64,000 nucleotides of DNA from Welwitschia mirabilis. Its lineage: Eukaryota; Gnetophyta; Gnetopsida; Welwitschiales. The notes beneath the pieces were generated by a model, which made no database searches, was not told where the DNA came from, and worked only from the letters and a program-made list of their open reading frames with translations. The stretch is taken from assembly GCA_051453625.1 (NCBI GenBank), contig JBOZIK010000001.1:100679034-100743033 (forward strand). Reading direction: 5' to 3'. This document shows, piece after piece, positions 1 through 11,690 of the stretch. How positions within the stretch are numbered: the first letter of the stretch is position 1; each line of letters opens with the position of its first letter. The translations under genes were made by a program, and so were the position numbers.

Positions 1-114
1 NNNNNNNNNNNNNNNNNNNNNNNNNNNNNNNNNNNNNNNNNNNNNNNNNNNNNNNNNNNNNNNNNNNNNNNNNNNNNNNNNNNNNNNNNNNNNNNNNNNN
101 NNNNNNNNNNNNNN
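1..114. other. assembly gap (N)
   Basis: Run of N at the window start; nothing can be read. Confidence 0.99.
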
Positions 115-1699
115 TTCAGCTTTCATATATATATAGATAAATGTGATGTGCTAGTCTAGTTATGATTTCATATCATTTATGTGATATCCATTATGAGTAT
201 TATTTAGCTTGACATGCACTAGATAACAAGCTCTCAGTATGCACTTTCTAGATGAAGAAGAACATTCTCCTTCTTCACTTTCACTTATGAGCTCCCATGC
301 AGAGTTCGCTATAGCACCTTGAGGGGAGTAATTTATGATTATTTTTGAGGTATTTATTCCTTGTGGATTGTACTTAAAACTTATTAATTTATTTATNNNN
401 NNNNNNNNNNNNNNNNNNNNNNNNNNNNNNNNNNNNNNNNNNNNNNNNNNNNNNNNNNNNNNNNNNNNNNNNNNNNNNNNNNNNNNNNNNNNNNNNNNNN
501 NNNNNNNNNNNNNNNNNNNNNNNNNNNNNNNNNNNNNNNNNNNNNNNNNNNNNNNNNNNNNNNNNNNNNNNNNNNNNNNNNNNNNNNNNNNNNNNNNNNN
601 NNNNNNNNNNNNNNNNNNNNNNNNNNNNNNNNNNNNNNNNNNNNNNNNNNNNNNNNNNNNNNNNNNNNNNNNNNNNNNNNNNNNNNNNNNNNNNNNNNNN
701 NNNNNNNNNNNNNNNNNNNNNNNNNNNNNNNNNNNNNNNNGTAATTTATGATTATTTTTGATGTATTTATTCCTTGTGGATTGTACTTAAAACTTATTAA
801 TTTATTTATATACATCATTTTGAGTTATAACTATTTTTATTATACATACATTTCATCACTTTTTTGAGTTATCATGTTTATATCTTATGATGATTTTTGT
901 ATATGATATTTAATTTTTATTTTGCTGTGTAACAATGTTTTAAATGGAAGGGTAATGTAGATTTTAATACTCTAGTTTTCTCATGATTATGATTACAAGA
1001 ATTTGATTTTTTAGTCTAAATTTTTTTAAGCCTATTATCCCAATCATTATTGGGATGACATCCAGGATTACAGTATGATCACGTATTCTGCTCAGGTAAT
1101 ACATCTAGTTCATTAGATTTTGATATATAATTCTATATCATAAACTTTATAAACAAAATTAGTAACTTTCTAGTTAATATATATCTTAGTTAATTTAGCT
1201 TACAATTTATAGTTGTTTGCTTACTTTGTTAAGAATAGACAATGTTAAGTGGGGTGCTATGTTGCAATGTGGAATTGTATGTATTTAATGGGGTATTTTA
1301 AGTACTTTTGTAAGATATTTAGACAAGTTTAGGTGGAATTTTGACAATTATAAAGAGATAATGGGATCATAAAAATATGCAATCCTTAGCATATTTAGAG
1401 GCATTTTAGTGAATTGTCATACTTAGTATTCTGAGGAGTAGTTTAATGATCCAGAAGGCTAATTTCACTTAATCGAAGAATTCAAAAGGATGATGTTTCC
1501 ACAGTCATTTGAACAATGTGATAAGGATGCTGATTTGGACTAGAGCTAGAAGCTGATGTATTATTTTTTGTGATGTGATATTATCCCAATTATTGTCTAG
1601 ATAATAGTTAGAATGACATTTATTTTATGTAACTAATGCACCTAAATTTGTAAGGGGGTCACATGCTCCTTTGGGTTGTTAGGGTTTGTTTGAGTTACT
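115..1699. other. AT-rich sequence without recognisable gene
   Basis: No coding signal. An N gap lies at 397-740. The 67 bases before it (about 330-396) reappear almost unchanged right after it (741-807), so the gap edges overlap each other. From about 1020 the text has GGGATGAC-type words like those of the LTRs further on, so the LTR at 1700-2492 may begin earlier than annotated. Confidence 0.6.
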
Positions 1700-2492
1700 A
1701 GAGTTTTTTTTTCAGAAGTTTCTATGTAAAAAATATAAATATCCTTTGACCTTATTTCCAAAACTATCTTTTATACTTAAAAATATTATGATGGAAGATT
1801 GAAGTATAGGAGATTTATCTATAGCTATAAAGAAAAGTATTTCTTAGTGTTAGGATGTGTATCCTCCACTCAGGTGCTACTACTTTATAGATGGATGCTT
1901 GATTCAAAATCAATAAAACAATTTTTTTATTTTCATTATGCACATGTCTCTTGTGATTTAGATTGGTTATAATTTTATAATAGCTTTATAGTCAATATAG
2001 ATCATAATGGTAAACTTTGATAGATTGATATTGCTAGTTTAGTGTTTGCATTTCATTTTATCTTGCACTGTTGTGACTATAAAAGTTACATTTCATTATA
2101 TTCTATTTGATGTGCCTTATCACCTACATTAGTTATGATTTAGGGATAATATTTCTTAAATGATTTAGGTTATAAGAGTTGATCTTAGTGATAGAGGTCG
2201 ATAGTCAAGTAGATCTATTACTTAGAGTATTTTACATTGCATTTCATTTATAACATTGCATTACCATTATCTTGCATTATATTTCTACATTATTCTTATT
2301 TTCATTTACCTAAATAAAAAAAGATAAAAATACTTTGTCAAAATTAATTCTCTAATTTGAGCCTAGTGCCTTTGATGGATTACAACATTTGGATTAACTC
2401 CCATTTATACTAGCTTGTGTTTTATGTAAATATTTATCATCAATAGGATTTTACCTAAGGACTTAAAAAATGAATAAATATACATTGTAACA
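1700..2492 (+). repeat. lone or truncated LTR of the element A family, plus orientation
   Basis: Read on the plus strand, this matches the reverse complement of the element A LTRs. The stretch around 1845-1900 (TTAGTGTTAGG followed by GGTGCTACTACTTTAT) parallels the complement of 4036-4095. 2346-2400 (AATTCTCTAA, GCCTAGTGCCTTT, ACTAGCTTGTG) parallels the complement of 14310-14380. The end near 2492 corresponds to the LTR end. No tRNA-Asp-like primer site and no gag follow, so it is probably a solo LTR or fragment. The 5' boundary is not fixed. Confidence 0.6.
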
Positions 2493-3558
2493 TATTATAA
2501 GAAAAATTGATATACTATATAATATTTTTCAAAAAAAGGAAAAAAAAGAGAAAAGAAAGAAAAAGAAAAAAAAGAAATTACTAGATCAAGTTTCATTAAA
2601 TAAGTAATACACACAATTAACATCAATCCACTAATGATAAAAAGAAATAAAAGAAAGAAAATTAAAAGGCACTAAAAAGGAACTAATATAAATAAAAAAT
2701 AAAAAGGAAAAAAAATCTAAAAAGGTTACAAAAGTAAATTTTGTATATGCTCCATTATAGTTACCACGTCACTATCTTTAGCAATGACACTAAAAAGCTA
2801 TTTGTGGTGAAATCTATGTATGCTTATATATATTATTAAAACATGATAAATAGTAAGATCATCCTAAGGATACAAATATTGTGTAACCAAATCCAACTTT
2901 TACCAATAATACCATGACTTCTATTTGCATGTAATCCTAGTTTCAGTTTTCTATAAAGATAGATAATGAGAGTTATCAATAAATCAAGAATAATGATAAT
3001 GAGTAACAAAGAGTCAAAACATGTAAGAGATCTAGAAATGGAACATAGCATTTAAACTATCATAATAACTTAATTAAAAAGTATAAGTATTAAAGTAAGT
3101 TCATGTAGCTTTTACTTCCAACTCAACCATAATGGCATACTCTTGTCCACCATACATATGAGGCTCATACAGTATTAGCTCAAGCAAAATGGCATAATCT
3201 CATCTATCATAAACATGAAGATGATACATCTAAGTCATTTAAGCTTCATGATAAGAATTAACTAAGCATGAAAGTTAAGGATATTCTAAGATCCATCAAA
3301 TAAACATTTAGATTATGTAAACTAAAATAAAAAGGAGAATTAAAAAAAAAAATATTAAAGTAATAAGATTTCTTAGCTAATCCTAAGTAAAATAAGTATG
3401 GGATCTATCAAAACTTAATATTAGAGTAATGCACTAAGAACATGTAATAGTTTATTATCAAAAAAGTAAAAGCATACTATATGTAAAAGTACTCATGCTA
3501 AACTAAGAAGCATCATATTAGATTAATAGCTAGTCCATCATTATAAGAGGCTTTATTA
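2493..3558. other. A-rich unassigned spacer
   Basis: Contains a purine-rich, A-rich stretch at 2527-2740 and otherwise no recognisable feature. A 71-codon minus-strand frame at 2836-3051 has no family resemblance. Confidence 0.5.
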
Positions 3559-4714
3559 TGATGTGAATTTATGAAATCTTGAAGTCCTTTAGGTATTAGG
3601 CTTAGAGTTAGAGAATTTATTTCCAAAGGTATTTTTAATATTTTTATCTTTTAATAACTAAAAGTAAATAACAAGCTAAAATGCAATGCAAAGTAAATAA
3701 AGATGAAATGCAAATGGAAGTGGAATGGATTCTATTGGATCCTAATTCTGCTATCACAAGAATCAACTCTCTATAATTTAAATCAATTAACAAGAGTACT
3801 TTACTTATTCCTAATCAAGATGAACTATGAGATATATCAAATAGAATATGAAATGCAATGTGGAATGGAAATAACAATGGAAACCTAAACTAACCAAAGT
3901 CAACTTTAATAAAGGTTGCCCTTATGATCTAAATAAATTATAGAATTATCACTTAAACTATAATTAACTTAAACTATAAGGGACATAAACAGAATTGAAA
4001 TGAAAAGAGTAATTGAATTGATTCATAGAACATTACATCCACTTACAATAAAGTAGCAGCACCTTAATGGAAGAGATTCAGCCTAACACTAAGGAAACAT
4101 CTCTCTATAGGTACTGGACGAACCTCTTATCTTTTAATCTTCTATCGTAGGCATATCCTATATAAAGGATGATCCAAAAGTGAAGGAGAAGAAGCATATT
4201 TATAGTTTTACATTGAATTTCTAGAAGCTCAACCCTATAAGTTGGAAAAGAAACCTTAATAGTCCAAATGGGTTGCATGGCCCTAATACAAAGAGAAGTC
4301 TTTATGATCATAAAAAAATAGCTGTCGTCTTGACTATCGTGGGGATACCAGAGGGGATGTAATCCTATAACAAAAAATCACTCCATTAGTTTCAAGCATG
4401 CTGTCAACCCTGCAGCTTCTATTCACATCAGCAGTGCTGTCGTCCTGCCTGTTGTAGAAATAACAGAGGGGATGACAAGCTTTTTCATCTCTAATCTCAA
4501 TAAGGATTCAATCTTCTACATAGCGAATCCTTCCTCCAAAGTATATAGTATTAGAATAAGCTTAAGAAGCCTTTAAATATGCCAAGAATCACATGTTTTA
4601 ATGATCATCCTATCAATTGCCCATCATCATTAGCATTGCATCAAAACCTATATAAATGTCCTACAAAAGCACTCAAAATACACTATTAAATTTCTACAAA
4701 TTCACATTGCAACA
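3559..4714 (-). repeat. 3' LTR of element A
   Basis: Direct repeat of 14011-16109. Matching stretches include 3597-3660 with 14370-14440 and 3870-4714 with 15256-16109. The edges read TG (3559) and CA (4713-4714). A TATA-like CTATAAATATG lies on the minus strand at 4195-4205. Two copies of a GTCGTCC...GGGGATGAC motif lie at about 4324-4360 and 4438-4477. Confidence 0.8.
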
Positions 4715-6139
4715 CAGCCTCTTACTTAACCTTGTTAGTCCCTTATAAAATAAGTAATCAACTATATTGCAAGCCAATTTAACTAAGATAAAACATTAGT
4801 TATAAAAAAATGCAAATTGAGTTCAATTTAATCATGTAGGAATAGATATTAAAATCAATTAACTGATATAAATACTAAAATATTCCTAAGTTCCCTACTT
4901 AATTATGTCACCATAGAATGAATGCATGTCATACACATATAAAAATAATAAAATGTAACATTAATAGCTTAGCAAATGTTAATGTATATGCATAATATAA
5001 AACAGTGATAATGGACTAATACAACAGACTTAAGTAGTGCTAATCTCTAAAGAGTAATACATCCAAGTTCATTAGTGTAATCCATAAGGGTAAAGAATAA
5101 TAGTAGATATAGCATTATTTTTAAATGATCTGAAACATAGTTATAAGAAAATTCTGTAAGTGTTCTATTGTACTTCTACAAGATAAAGTTCATGAATGTT
5201 ATTTAATTAACATGAAATCTAATCTAAACAACTCATCATAGATATACATAACATGAAAGCGCAAAACATGATACTTTTAATTTCAAAAATTTATGCTCAA
5301 GATCATAGAAGAAAGCCTACCCACCACAAGTGAAGCAAGACATCCTGAATTGCACAAAGGTAAAGGATGAGTGTCATTCTGGTTGTCATGGGGATGATAG
5401 ACGTGGGATGACAGTGATCAAATAGGCTGTTTGAAGAGAAAAGATAAACTAAAAAAATGTTAAAAGTAATAAAACACATGAAAAATAGCAGAAAAGGTAG
5501 AAATAAGGTAAAAAGTAAAGAAATAGCCTTAAAAAAAAGGCCCATGGTGGAGAAGGACTCATGGAGAAAAGTGTGAAAATAGAAGGAAATGCACTAAGTA
5601 AAAAGAAGCAATGCTTAAAGACTCCACAAATGTGCTTAAACTCATGGAAAAAGAAGAACTAGAACTCATCAGATCATGGGAACCTATTAAAAAGAGAACA
5701 ACAATCCTCTATAGAAATTATGTAAATACATCAACAAGAAAATATGAAATGATTAGATCCATAATATTATGATGAAAAGTATAGGAAATGACTTTGAAAA
5801 ATCCAACAAAACTACTAAAGAAAAAAAAAATGAAAATGGACAACTAGGAATGTAAAGAATATTGTTTACTTATGCTAAATTATATTCTAACAAATTTCCT
5901 TAGCAAAAATCATAAACTCACTTAATGAAAGATGCATGAAAATATGTACAAGTTATTAAGTGTCACTTAAATAAGCAATGATTATGATGATGTCAAGTAT
6001 GCCTAATGTTATCAAATAATGAATGACAACATAAAAACTATTAAAAGAGGAAATTACAAGCTACCATATCAAAATAATACTAGAATCCAAAAAAGTAGAG
6101 TAATCGTGTGGAAGTACTATAAATAAATTTAAAAAATGA
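4715..6139 (-). other. 3' noncoding region of element A
   Basis: Sequence between the 3' LTR and the end of the integrase on the minus strand. Just inside the LTR is a weak purine run (complement of 4715-4730). 5367-5415 holds a copy of the GTCATTCT...GGGGATGA...GGGATGACAG motif also found in the LTRs. No coding frame with family resemblance is present. Confidence 0.5.
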
Positions 6140-6540
6140 ATCTAGAAAATAAGTAGTTCCTCTAATGGCACTAGGGACATCACTAATCTCATAGCCTAAA
6201 AGTATAATTTATTTGACTATGATGAGGGAAGTGCAAGTACTGTTAGAAGAGTAAGAACCCACAAAGCATGGCTAACTAATCCCTTAGTGGAGTTCCCACA
6301 ACTATTATATCATACTACCAAAGGCCCCTCTTGGGACAATTTACCNNNNNNNNNNNNNNNNNNNNNNNNNNNNNNNNNNNNNNNNNNNNNNNNNNNNNNN
6401 NNNNNNNNNNNNNNNNNNNNNNNNNNNNNNNNNNNNNNNNNNNNNCTATTATATCATACTAGCAAAGGCCCCTCTTGGGAAAATTTACCATTATGCATTT
6501 GTGGTAGGACATCATAGTAATCTTGTTTTTAGATATAACA
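6140..6540 (-). other. conserved noncoding block after pol, element A copy
   Basis: The same block occurs at 28970-29165 in element B and, in the opposite orientation, at 63110-63310 in element E. Shared words include GATGAGGGAAGTGCAA, ATGGCTAACTAA and CCAAAGGCCCCTCTTGGG. The copy here is split by an N gap at 6346-6445, and the text before the gap (6298-6345) is repeated right after it. It lies 3' of the integrase in all elements and has no reading frame. Confidence 0.6.
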
Positions 6541-6564
6541 TGAAATAGCATGGTCTATATTATT

Positions 6565-6613
<49 letters not shown>
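6565..6613. repeat. (CT)n microsatellite
   Basis: About 49 bases of nearly pure CT dinucleotide with one interruption (TTTC at about 6577-6580). On the coding strand of element A it is a GA tract inside the 3' noncoding region. Confidence 0.95.
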
Positions 6614-6614
<1 letters not shown>

Positions 6615-7027
6615 ATAACATTTCACATGACTAAGTACTTGTAAGGATAAAGGGAAGTAATAAGATGAGTAACAAAATAAGAACATTCAAAAACAACTAA
6701 TTACTCACACCATTGAAAAAGAAAAAAATAACCAAGGCATATTTCTCCAAAATGAAGCTCATAGATATGCGAATGTTTAAAGATTGGATGAAGCTAATCT
6801 TATCATCTAAAATACCCAAGTAAAATCTTACTAGCCATGAAAACTTCATAAGTAAATACATAAGTAAAGTTAAAGATATTCAAGTGATAACATGATATTT
6901 ACCTAAGAAATGAGTTAAGAAGAAAATTAGGTAATGACAAGAGGAAGGTCCTTCTCATTGAGAGGTGCTTTCAAAATAAGTACTGATATCAGGTTCAAGG
7001 TTTCATTTAAAGATGACTCATAAATTA

Positions 7028-8207
7028 TCAACTTTTTTTCATTAAATTTTTGAATTTCTTAAGTGTTTAGATCAAAGATTTTAACTAAGCCATTTGAATG
7101 TACTTTTTCTATAAGATAAAGACCTAACCATTTAGAAGTTAACTTATTGTGTAAAAGGTGTACTCAGGTCTTATATAAAAAGATAAATTAACCAAGTTCA
7201 AATTTCTTATAAATTTGTCATGTTTGAACTTGGCTTGGGCTTTGTGAATGAGTTGACGATGTATGAAATGAGTATGTTTTTCATCTAATTGGTCAAGTTG
7301 AAATAATTAAGTTCTAACATTTTTGTTCAAGTCTACAAGGTTAAGTCGATAGATGAATTAATAGAAGTTAGAACAAACATCAACTAGCAAAACATAAAAT
7401 TTTCTATATGTAATTTTATATGGTGAGAAACCTAGAGAGTTATGCCAAGTAGTACAGTAAGCTCAAAGAACATCATTAAGTTTAGAGGACCACATTTTCT
7501 TATTAACAGAAACTAACTTTTTAAGCATATTTTTAATTTTTCTATTTGCATTTTTGACTTGGTCATTTGTTGAGGATAATAAGCACATGCAATTCTATGT
7601 TTAATACCAATGGATAAAAGAAGTTTTTAAAATAGGTAATTAATGAAATGTGTTCTATGATCATTAATGATCATTCTTGGAAAACCAAAACATTAAAAGT
7701 TTTAAGTTTGAACAAAATTACAAATAGTTCAAACATCATTTTTGGTAGTAGGAACAACTTCGACCCACTTAGTAACATAATCAACAACCACTAGGATGTA
7801 ATTTTTATCATTAGAAGGTGATTTAATAGGCCCTAAAAAGTTGATCCCATAATAATCAAAAGGTTCACATTTAAGTATAGGTTTAAGTGACATATCTTAA
7901 GAGTGAGTTAGGCTATCATAATATTAACATGTATCACGCCTTCGAGAAAAATCAAATGAGTCTTTAAAAAGGATTGACCAATATAAACCAAAGTGAAGAA
8001 TTTTCATGGCAGTCTTTTGGCTATTAAAGTATTTCCTACATACCCTACCATGGTAAAGTTTTAGGATTTCTAGGATTTCCCACTTAGGCCCATACTTATA
8101 CATGATTTGATCTTTGCATCATCTATAAAGATAGATTTCATTCCACTCATAGTCACTAATTCTATAGAAAAAAGATTTGTGTTGGTTATGGTTTTAATGC
8201 TAAGATG
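7028..8207 (-). pseudogene. pol: integrase of element A, left copy (broken)
   Basis: Integrase joins the cDNA ends to host DNA. On the minus strand the core reads GPIKSPSNDKNYILVVVDY then TKWVEVVPTT (about 7740-7835), which contains the first catalytic Asp. The second Asp is in INDHRTHF (about 7665). At the third site the frame TNDQVKNANRKIK has Lys (7553-7555) where the family has Glu. The C-terminal tail is still readable: HDKFIRNL (HDK at 7214-7222), then HNKLTSKWLG and EKVHSNGLVKIFDL to about 7030. Several frameshifts and stops are present. The segment 7468-8207 is repeated at 8308-9046 across a 100-N gap. Confidence 0.8.
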
Positions 8208-8307
8208 NNNNNNNNNNNNNNNNNNNNNNNNNNNNNNNNNNNNNNNNNNNNNNNNNNNNNNNNNNNNNNNNNNNNNNNNNNNNNNNNNNNNNNNNNNNNN
8301 NNNNNNN
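8208..8307. other. assembly gap (100 N) between two integrase copies
   Basis: The 740 bases left of the gap (7468-8207) reappear to the right (8308-9046), with visible divergence of roughly one base in eight over short stretches compared by eye. Confidence 0.95.
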
Positions 8308-9190
8308 AAAGAACATCATTACATTTAGAGAACCATGTTTTCCTATTGATAAAGACTAATTTTTAAAGCATATTTTTAATTTCTTTATTTGCATTTTCGA
8401 CTTGGCCATTAGTTTAAAAATGATAGGCACATGCAATTATATGTTTAATACTATGTGGATAAAAGAAGTTTAAAAAAATGTAATTAATAAAATAAGTTCC
8501 CTAATAACTAATGATGATTTATAAAAAACTAAAACATTGAAAGATATGAGTTCAAACAAATCACAAATAGTTTGAGCCTCATTTTTAGTAGTAAGAATAA
8601 CCTCAACCCATTTAGTGATATAATCAATACTTATAAGTATATAATACTTTTTTATGAGAAGGTGGTGTAATAAGTCCTATAAAGTCAATTTTCCAATAAT
8701 CAAAAGGTTCACATTTAAGTATAGGTTTAAGGGGCATATCGTGAGAATGAATTAGGCTACCATAACATTGATATGTATCACACCTTCTAGCCAATTCATA
8801 TGAATTTTTAAAAAGAGTAGACTAAAAAAACTAGAATGAAGAATTTTTATGATGATTTTTTAGACACTAAAGTGTCCCCCACATATCCTACCATGGCAAA
8901 GTTTTAGGATTTCTAAGCTTTTCCACTTAAATACACACTTACACATGATTTGATCCTTATAATATCTATAAAGATGGGGCTCATTTCACTCATAGTCATT
9001 GATCCTATGGAGAAAAAGATTTACATTGGTTATAGTTCTAATGCTAAGGAGTTTTTATAATAACAAGATAGTTCACAATATTGACATACCAAGGATTTGG
9101 ATGAGTAGAAGTAATAGCATAAAGTTTTTTAATCACAAAGAGTTGCTCATCTGGTAAAGAGTCCTTTATGGGAAGTTCATCATAAGAGAA
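8308..9190 (-). pseudogene. pol: integrase of element A, right copy (broken)
   Basis: Second copy of the integrase N-terminal and core part. The minus strand reads TLFKNSYELARRCDTYQC (the CDTYQC half of the HHCC zinc finger is at 8765-8782), then HDMPLKPILKCEPFDYWKID, the start of the core. The third catalytic site is intact here: NGQVENANKEIKNML with Glu at 8396-8398, unlike the left copy. The domain continues directly from the RNase H to its right, so this copy is collinear with the rest of pol. The left copy supplies the integrase C-terminus. Confidence 0.8.
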
Positions 9191-9196
9191 AGAAAT

Positions 9197-9505
9197 TCAA
9201 GATAAATGATTAGAAATGTTGTTATGTTTTCCAGCTTTATCAATGATGGTAAGGTTAAATTCTTGCATGAGAAAGATCCACCTAATAAGTCTAGCACTAG
9301 AGTTTTTTTTAGTCATAAGATAGTAGATGGCTGTATGATCTATGTAAACATTGATGTGAAAGCCAAGAAGATAATATTGAAGATAATCAAGGCCAAAGAT
9401 AATGAAAAGCATTTCTCTCTCAGTAGTAGTATAGTTGGATTGAGATAGGATATGACTTTTTAAAATCATTTTCGTACTTTTGGTTAAGAACCCCACCCAT
9501 AACAA
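9197..9505 (-). pseudogene. pol: RNase H domain of element A pol
   Basis: RNase H degrades the RNA strand during reverse transcription. The 102-residue minus frame has the gypsy signature in order: NYTTTEREMLFIIFGLDYL, then YLLGFHINVYIDHTAIYYLM with the catalytic Asp before His, then ARLIRWIFLMQEFNLTI, and KAGKHNNISNHLS at the end. In the family the last motif ends in ADHLSR; here the Asp is Asn. It follows the RT C-terminus after a frameshift (the frames overlap at 9420-9505) and precedes the integrase zinc finger. Confidence 0.88.
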
Positions 9506-10231
9506 TGTTGTTTACATCACGCATAAGTGCTAAATCCTTATTTTCAAGTAAGGAGTAAAGTGGTTTAAAAATTTTGGCATAATCATGAATAAAATGATGA
9601 TAGAAATTAGCATGTTCGAGGAATGATCTAACTTGTTTGACATTAGTTAAAGGGCTAAGGTTTTTAATAATCTCAAATTTTATAGGATCCATCCTAATCC
9701 CTTCCTTGAAAATGTGATGTCCTAAAATAAATCCATGGTTAATAAGGAGAAAACTCTTTTTACAACTCAATTGTAATCCACTCTCTATACACTGATCTAA
9801 AACTTTTTCTAATCTTTCTATGGTTTATTCAAAAGTGTCACCAAAGATAGAGAAGTCATCCATAAATATTTTAATAGAGTCATCTATCATGTCAAAAAAG
9901 ATCCCTATCATAGCTCATTGGAAGGTTCCAAGGGCTTTGCAAAGTCCAAAGGGAATTCATCTTAAAGCAAATATTCCAAATGATGAGGTAAAAGTTGTTT
10001 TATCTTGGTCTTCACTTGCTATACAAATTTGATTATAGCCACTATATCCATCAAAAAAACAATAGTAGGAATGACCTTAAATTATATCAAGTACTTGATC
10101 AAGAAAGAGTAAAGAATAATAATCCTTTTTAGTGACCTTATTAAGTTTTCTAAAATCGATGCACATTCTTCATTTCTCTCCTTCTTTGGAACTATTATTA
10201 AAGAACTAATCCACTCACTATCAGATATGAT
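9506..10231 (-). pseudogene. pol: reverse transcriptase of element A (broken)
   Basis: RT copies the element RNA into DNA. On the minus strand, reading left along the map: SEWISSLIIVPKKERNEE at about 10200, ILENLIRSLKR, then DQDKTTFTSSFG, IPFGLCKALGTFQ and the active site FMDDFSIFGDTF, with FMDD at 9855-9866. This is followed by LGHHIFKEGIRMDP, VRSFLEHANFYHHFIHDYAKI and the RNase H junction. These are motifs in Athila-type order. The plus-strand frame at 9820-10032 is only the antisense of this active site. At least three stops or frameshifts interrupt it. Confidence 0.88.
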
Positions 10232-10593
10232 NNNNNNNNNNNNNNNNNNNNNNNNNNNNNNNNNNNNNNNNNNNNNNNNNNNNNNNNNNNNNNNNNNNNN
10301 NNNNNNNNNNNNNNNNNNNNNNNNNNNNNNNNNNNNNNNNNNNNNNNNNNNNNNNNNNNNNNNNNNNNNNNNNNNNNNNNNNNNNNNNNNNNNNNNNNNN
10401 NNNNNNNNNNNNNNNNNNNNNNNNNNNNNNNNNNNNNNNNNNNNNNNNNNNNNNNNNNNNNNNNNNNNNNNNNNNNNNNNNNNNNNNNNNNNNNNNNNNN
10501 NNNNNNNNNNNNNNNNNNNNNNNNNNNNNNNNNNNNNNNNNNNNNNNNNNNNNNNNNNNNNNNNNNNNNNNNNNNNNNNNNNNNNNNNNNNNN
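10232..10593. other. assembly gap (362 N) inside RT
   Basis: About 68 bases before the gap (10164-10231) are repeated after it (10594-10661) with a few differences, so RT motif 1 is present on both sides. Confidence 0.95.
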
Positions 10594-10830
10594 CATTCTT
10601 CATTTCTCTCCGTCTTTGGAACTACTATGAAAGAACTAAGCCACTCACTATCAGATATGATATATATGATTCTGATATCTATAATTCTAATGATTTCATC
10701 TTTAATAATTTGTTGAAGGGCCAAGTTGAGCCTTATTTGGGGTTTTCTAATAGTTTTAGCATTATCTTCAAAGTAAATCTTGTGTTAAACTATGGAAATA
10801 GGAATGGTAGCTAAGTCCTTATGGATCCAA
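10594..10830 (-). pseudogene. pol: start of reverse transcriptase, second copy, element A
   Basis: Minus frame with LQQIIKDEIIRIIDIRIIYI followed by ISDSEWLSSFIVVPKTERNEE at the gap edge; the Athila equivalent has a KLLDAGIIYPISDS motif here. Upstream (about 10735-10800) the frame contains HKIYFEDNAKTIRKPQIRLN, the usual segment before RT motif 1. This part of RT is what element E lacks. Confidence 0.8.
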
Positions 10831-11329
10831 GTAAAGGCTTCTTCTTTAGAGGCTAAGAGTATGATCAAGATGGATTCTTATTGAGAAGTTAAAAAATCAC
10901 TTATTATCAAGGGTTTCATTTAATTATTGGATACAAAAAAAATAATTTAAACCTTAGGGTAATTTCTTGAGTTCTAAGTTAAAGTTTTCAACTATCATTC
11001 CATTTTTCATGGGAATGATAAAGGTGGAATGACACTCTGAAAATAGTTTTTCAACCAAGTAAATATGTGGAATTTCTTTCCAATTGATGTATTCTTCATC
11101 CTCAAACTTAATACAGTGTGTTTCAGTTAGATCATCATACAAAGTTGGCTCTTGTAGCATGATTAATCTTTCCTCAATTGGTCGATGTTATAAAAATAAG
11201 GCTAGTTTTAATTCATCTTCTAAGATAAACCCATTTCCTATGTTCTTTTTAATAGCATTAAATACTTGAATGGTAAATTTTTTATTGCTAAAATGACATC
11301 CCATCATCCCTGTTTGTATGTTAATGATA
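10831..11329 (-). pseudogene. pol: acidic protease-RT linker of element A pol
   Basis: Links the protease to the RT. The minus frame has NKKFTIQVFNAIKKNIGNGF (about 11230-11290), then an acidic part with DDLTETHCIKFEDEEYINW, and NFNLELKKLP at about 10957-10980 leading to RT. The same module, better preserved, is seen in element E (61909-62295) and in element B (32504-32767). No enzymatic motif is visible. It ends in a stop and a frameshift before RT. Confidence 0.65.
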
Positions 11330-11690
11330 TAATAGACTATTGCACAAAAGGATCTTCCTAAGAGAACTTGATAACCTTCATCATGTTCTACCTCCATGAT
11401 AATAACATCTATGGGGTAAGAAGCTCTCTCAATTTGGATGACTAGGTCCTTGATAATCTCTAATTGTTTCTTAATTAAAGTGTCAACCAATTATAAGATA
11501 ATTCATGTAGGTTTTATTCTATTTTCCAACCCAAGTATCTTACATATGTGAAAAGGTATGATGTTCACCCTAGTTTCTTTGCTAATTAAAGCCTTCTGAA
11601 TTCTTTTGTTTTCTTCTAAAGTGACATTCATAGTTGCAGCTCTGGGGTTTTTCACTTTAGGACATTTTTAATGACTAAGTTGGAAATATA
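11330..11690 (-). pseudogene. pol: aspartic protease of element A (broken)
   Basis: Would cut the Gag-Pol polyprotein. The minus strand shows TMNVTLEENKRIQKALISKE then TRVNIIPFHICKILGLE (about 11520-11640), where intact relatives have ALIDIGASVNIMPLHICRK; the catalytic D-I-G is replaced by SKE. The C-terminal half is IIKDLVIQIERASYPIDVII followed by YQVLLGRSFCAI, matching the LLGR-F-A motif of retroelement proteases. Confidence 0.75.

Noticed and set aside
2521-2740. A-rich tract as a poly(A) tail of a LINE or SINE
   Set aside because: The run is mixed A/G over 200 bases, with no upstream LINE ORF, no pol III box and no target-site duplication seen.
9820-10032. 70-codon plus-strand frame
   Set aside because: It is the antisense of the element A RT active-site region (FMDD at 9855-9866 on the minus strand).
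10227-10814. Long frames at 335-818, 10082-10814 and 14409-15310
   Set aside because: Most of their length is N; only the short flanking parts have sequence.
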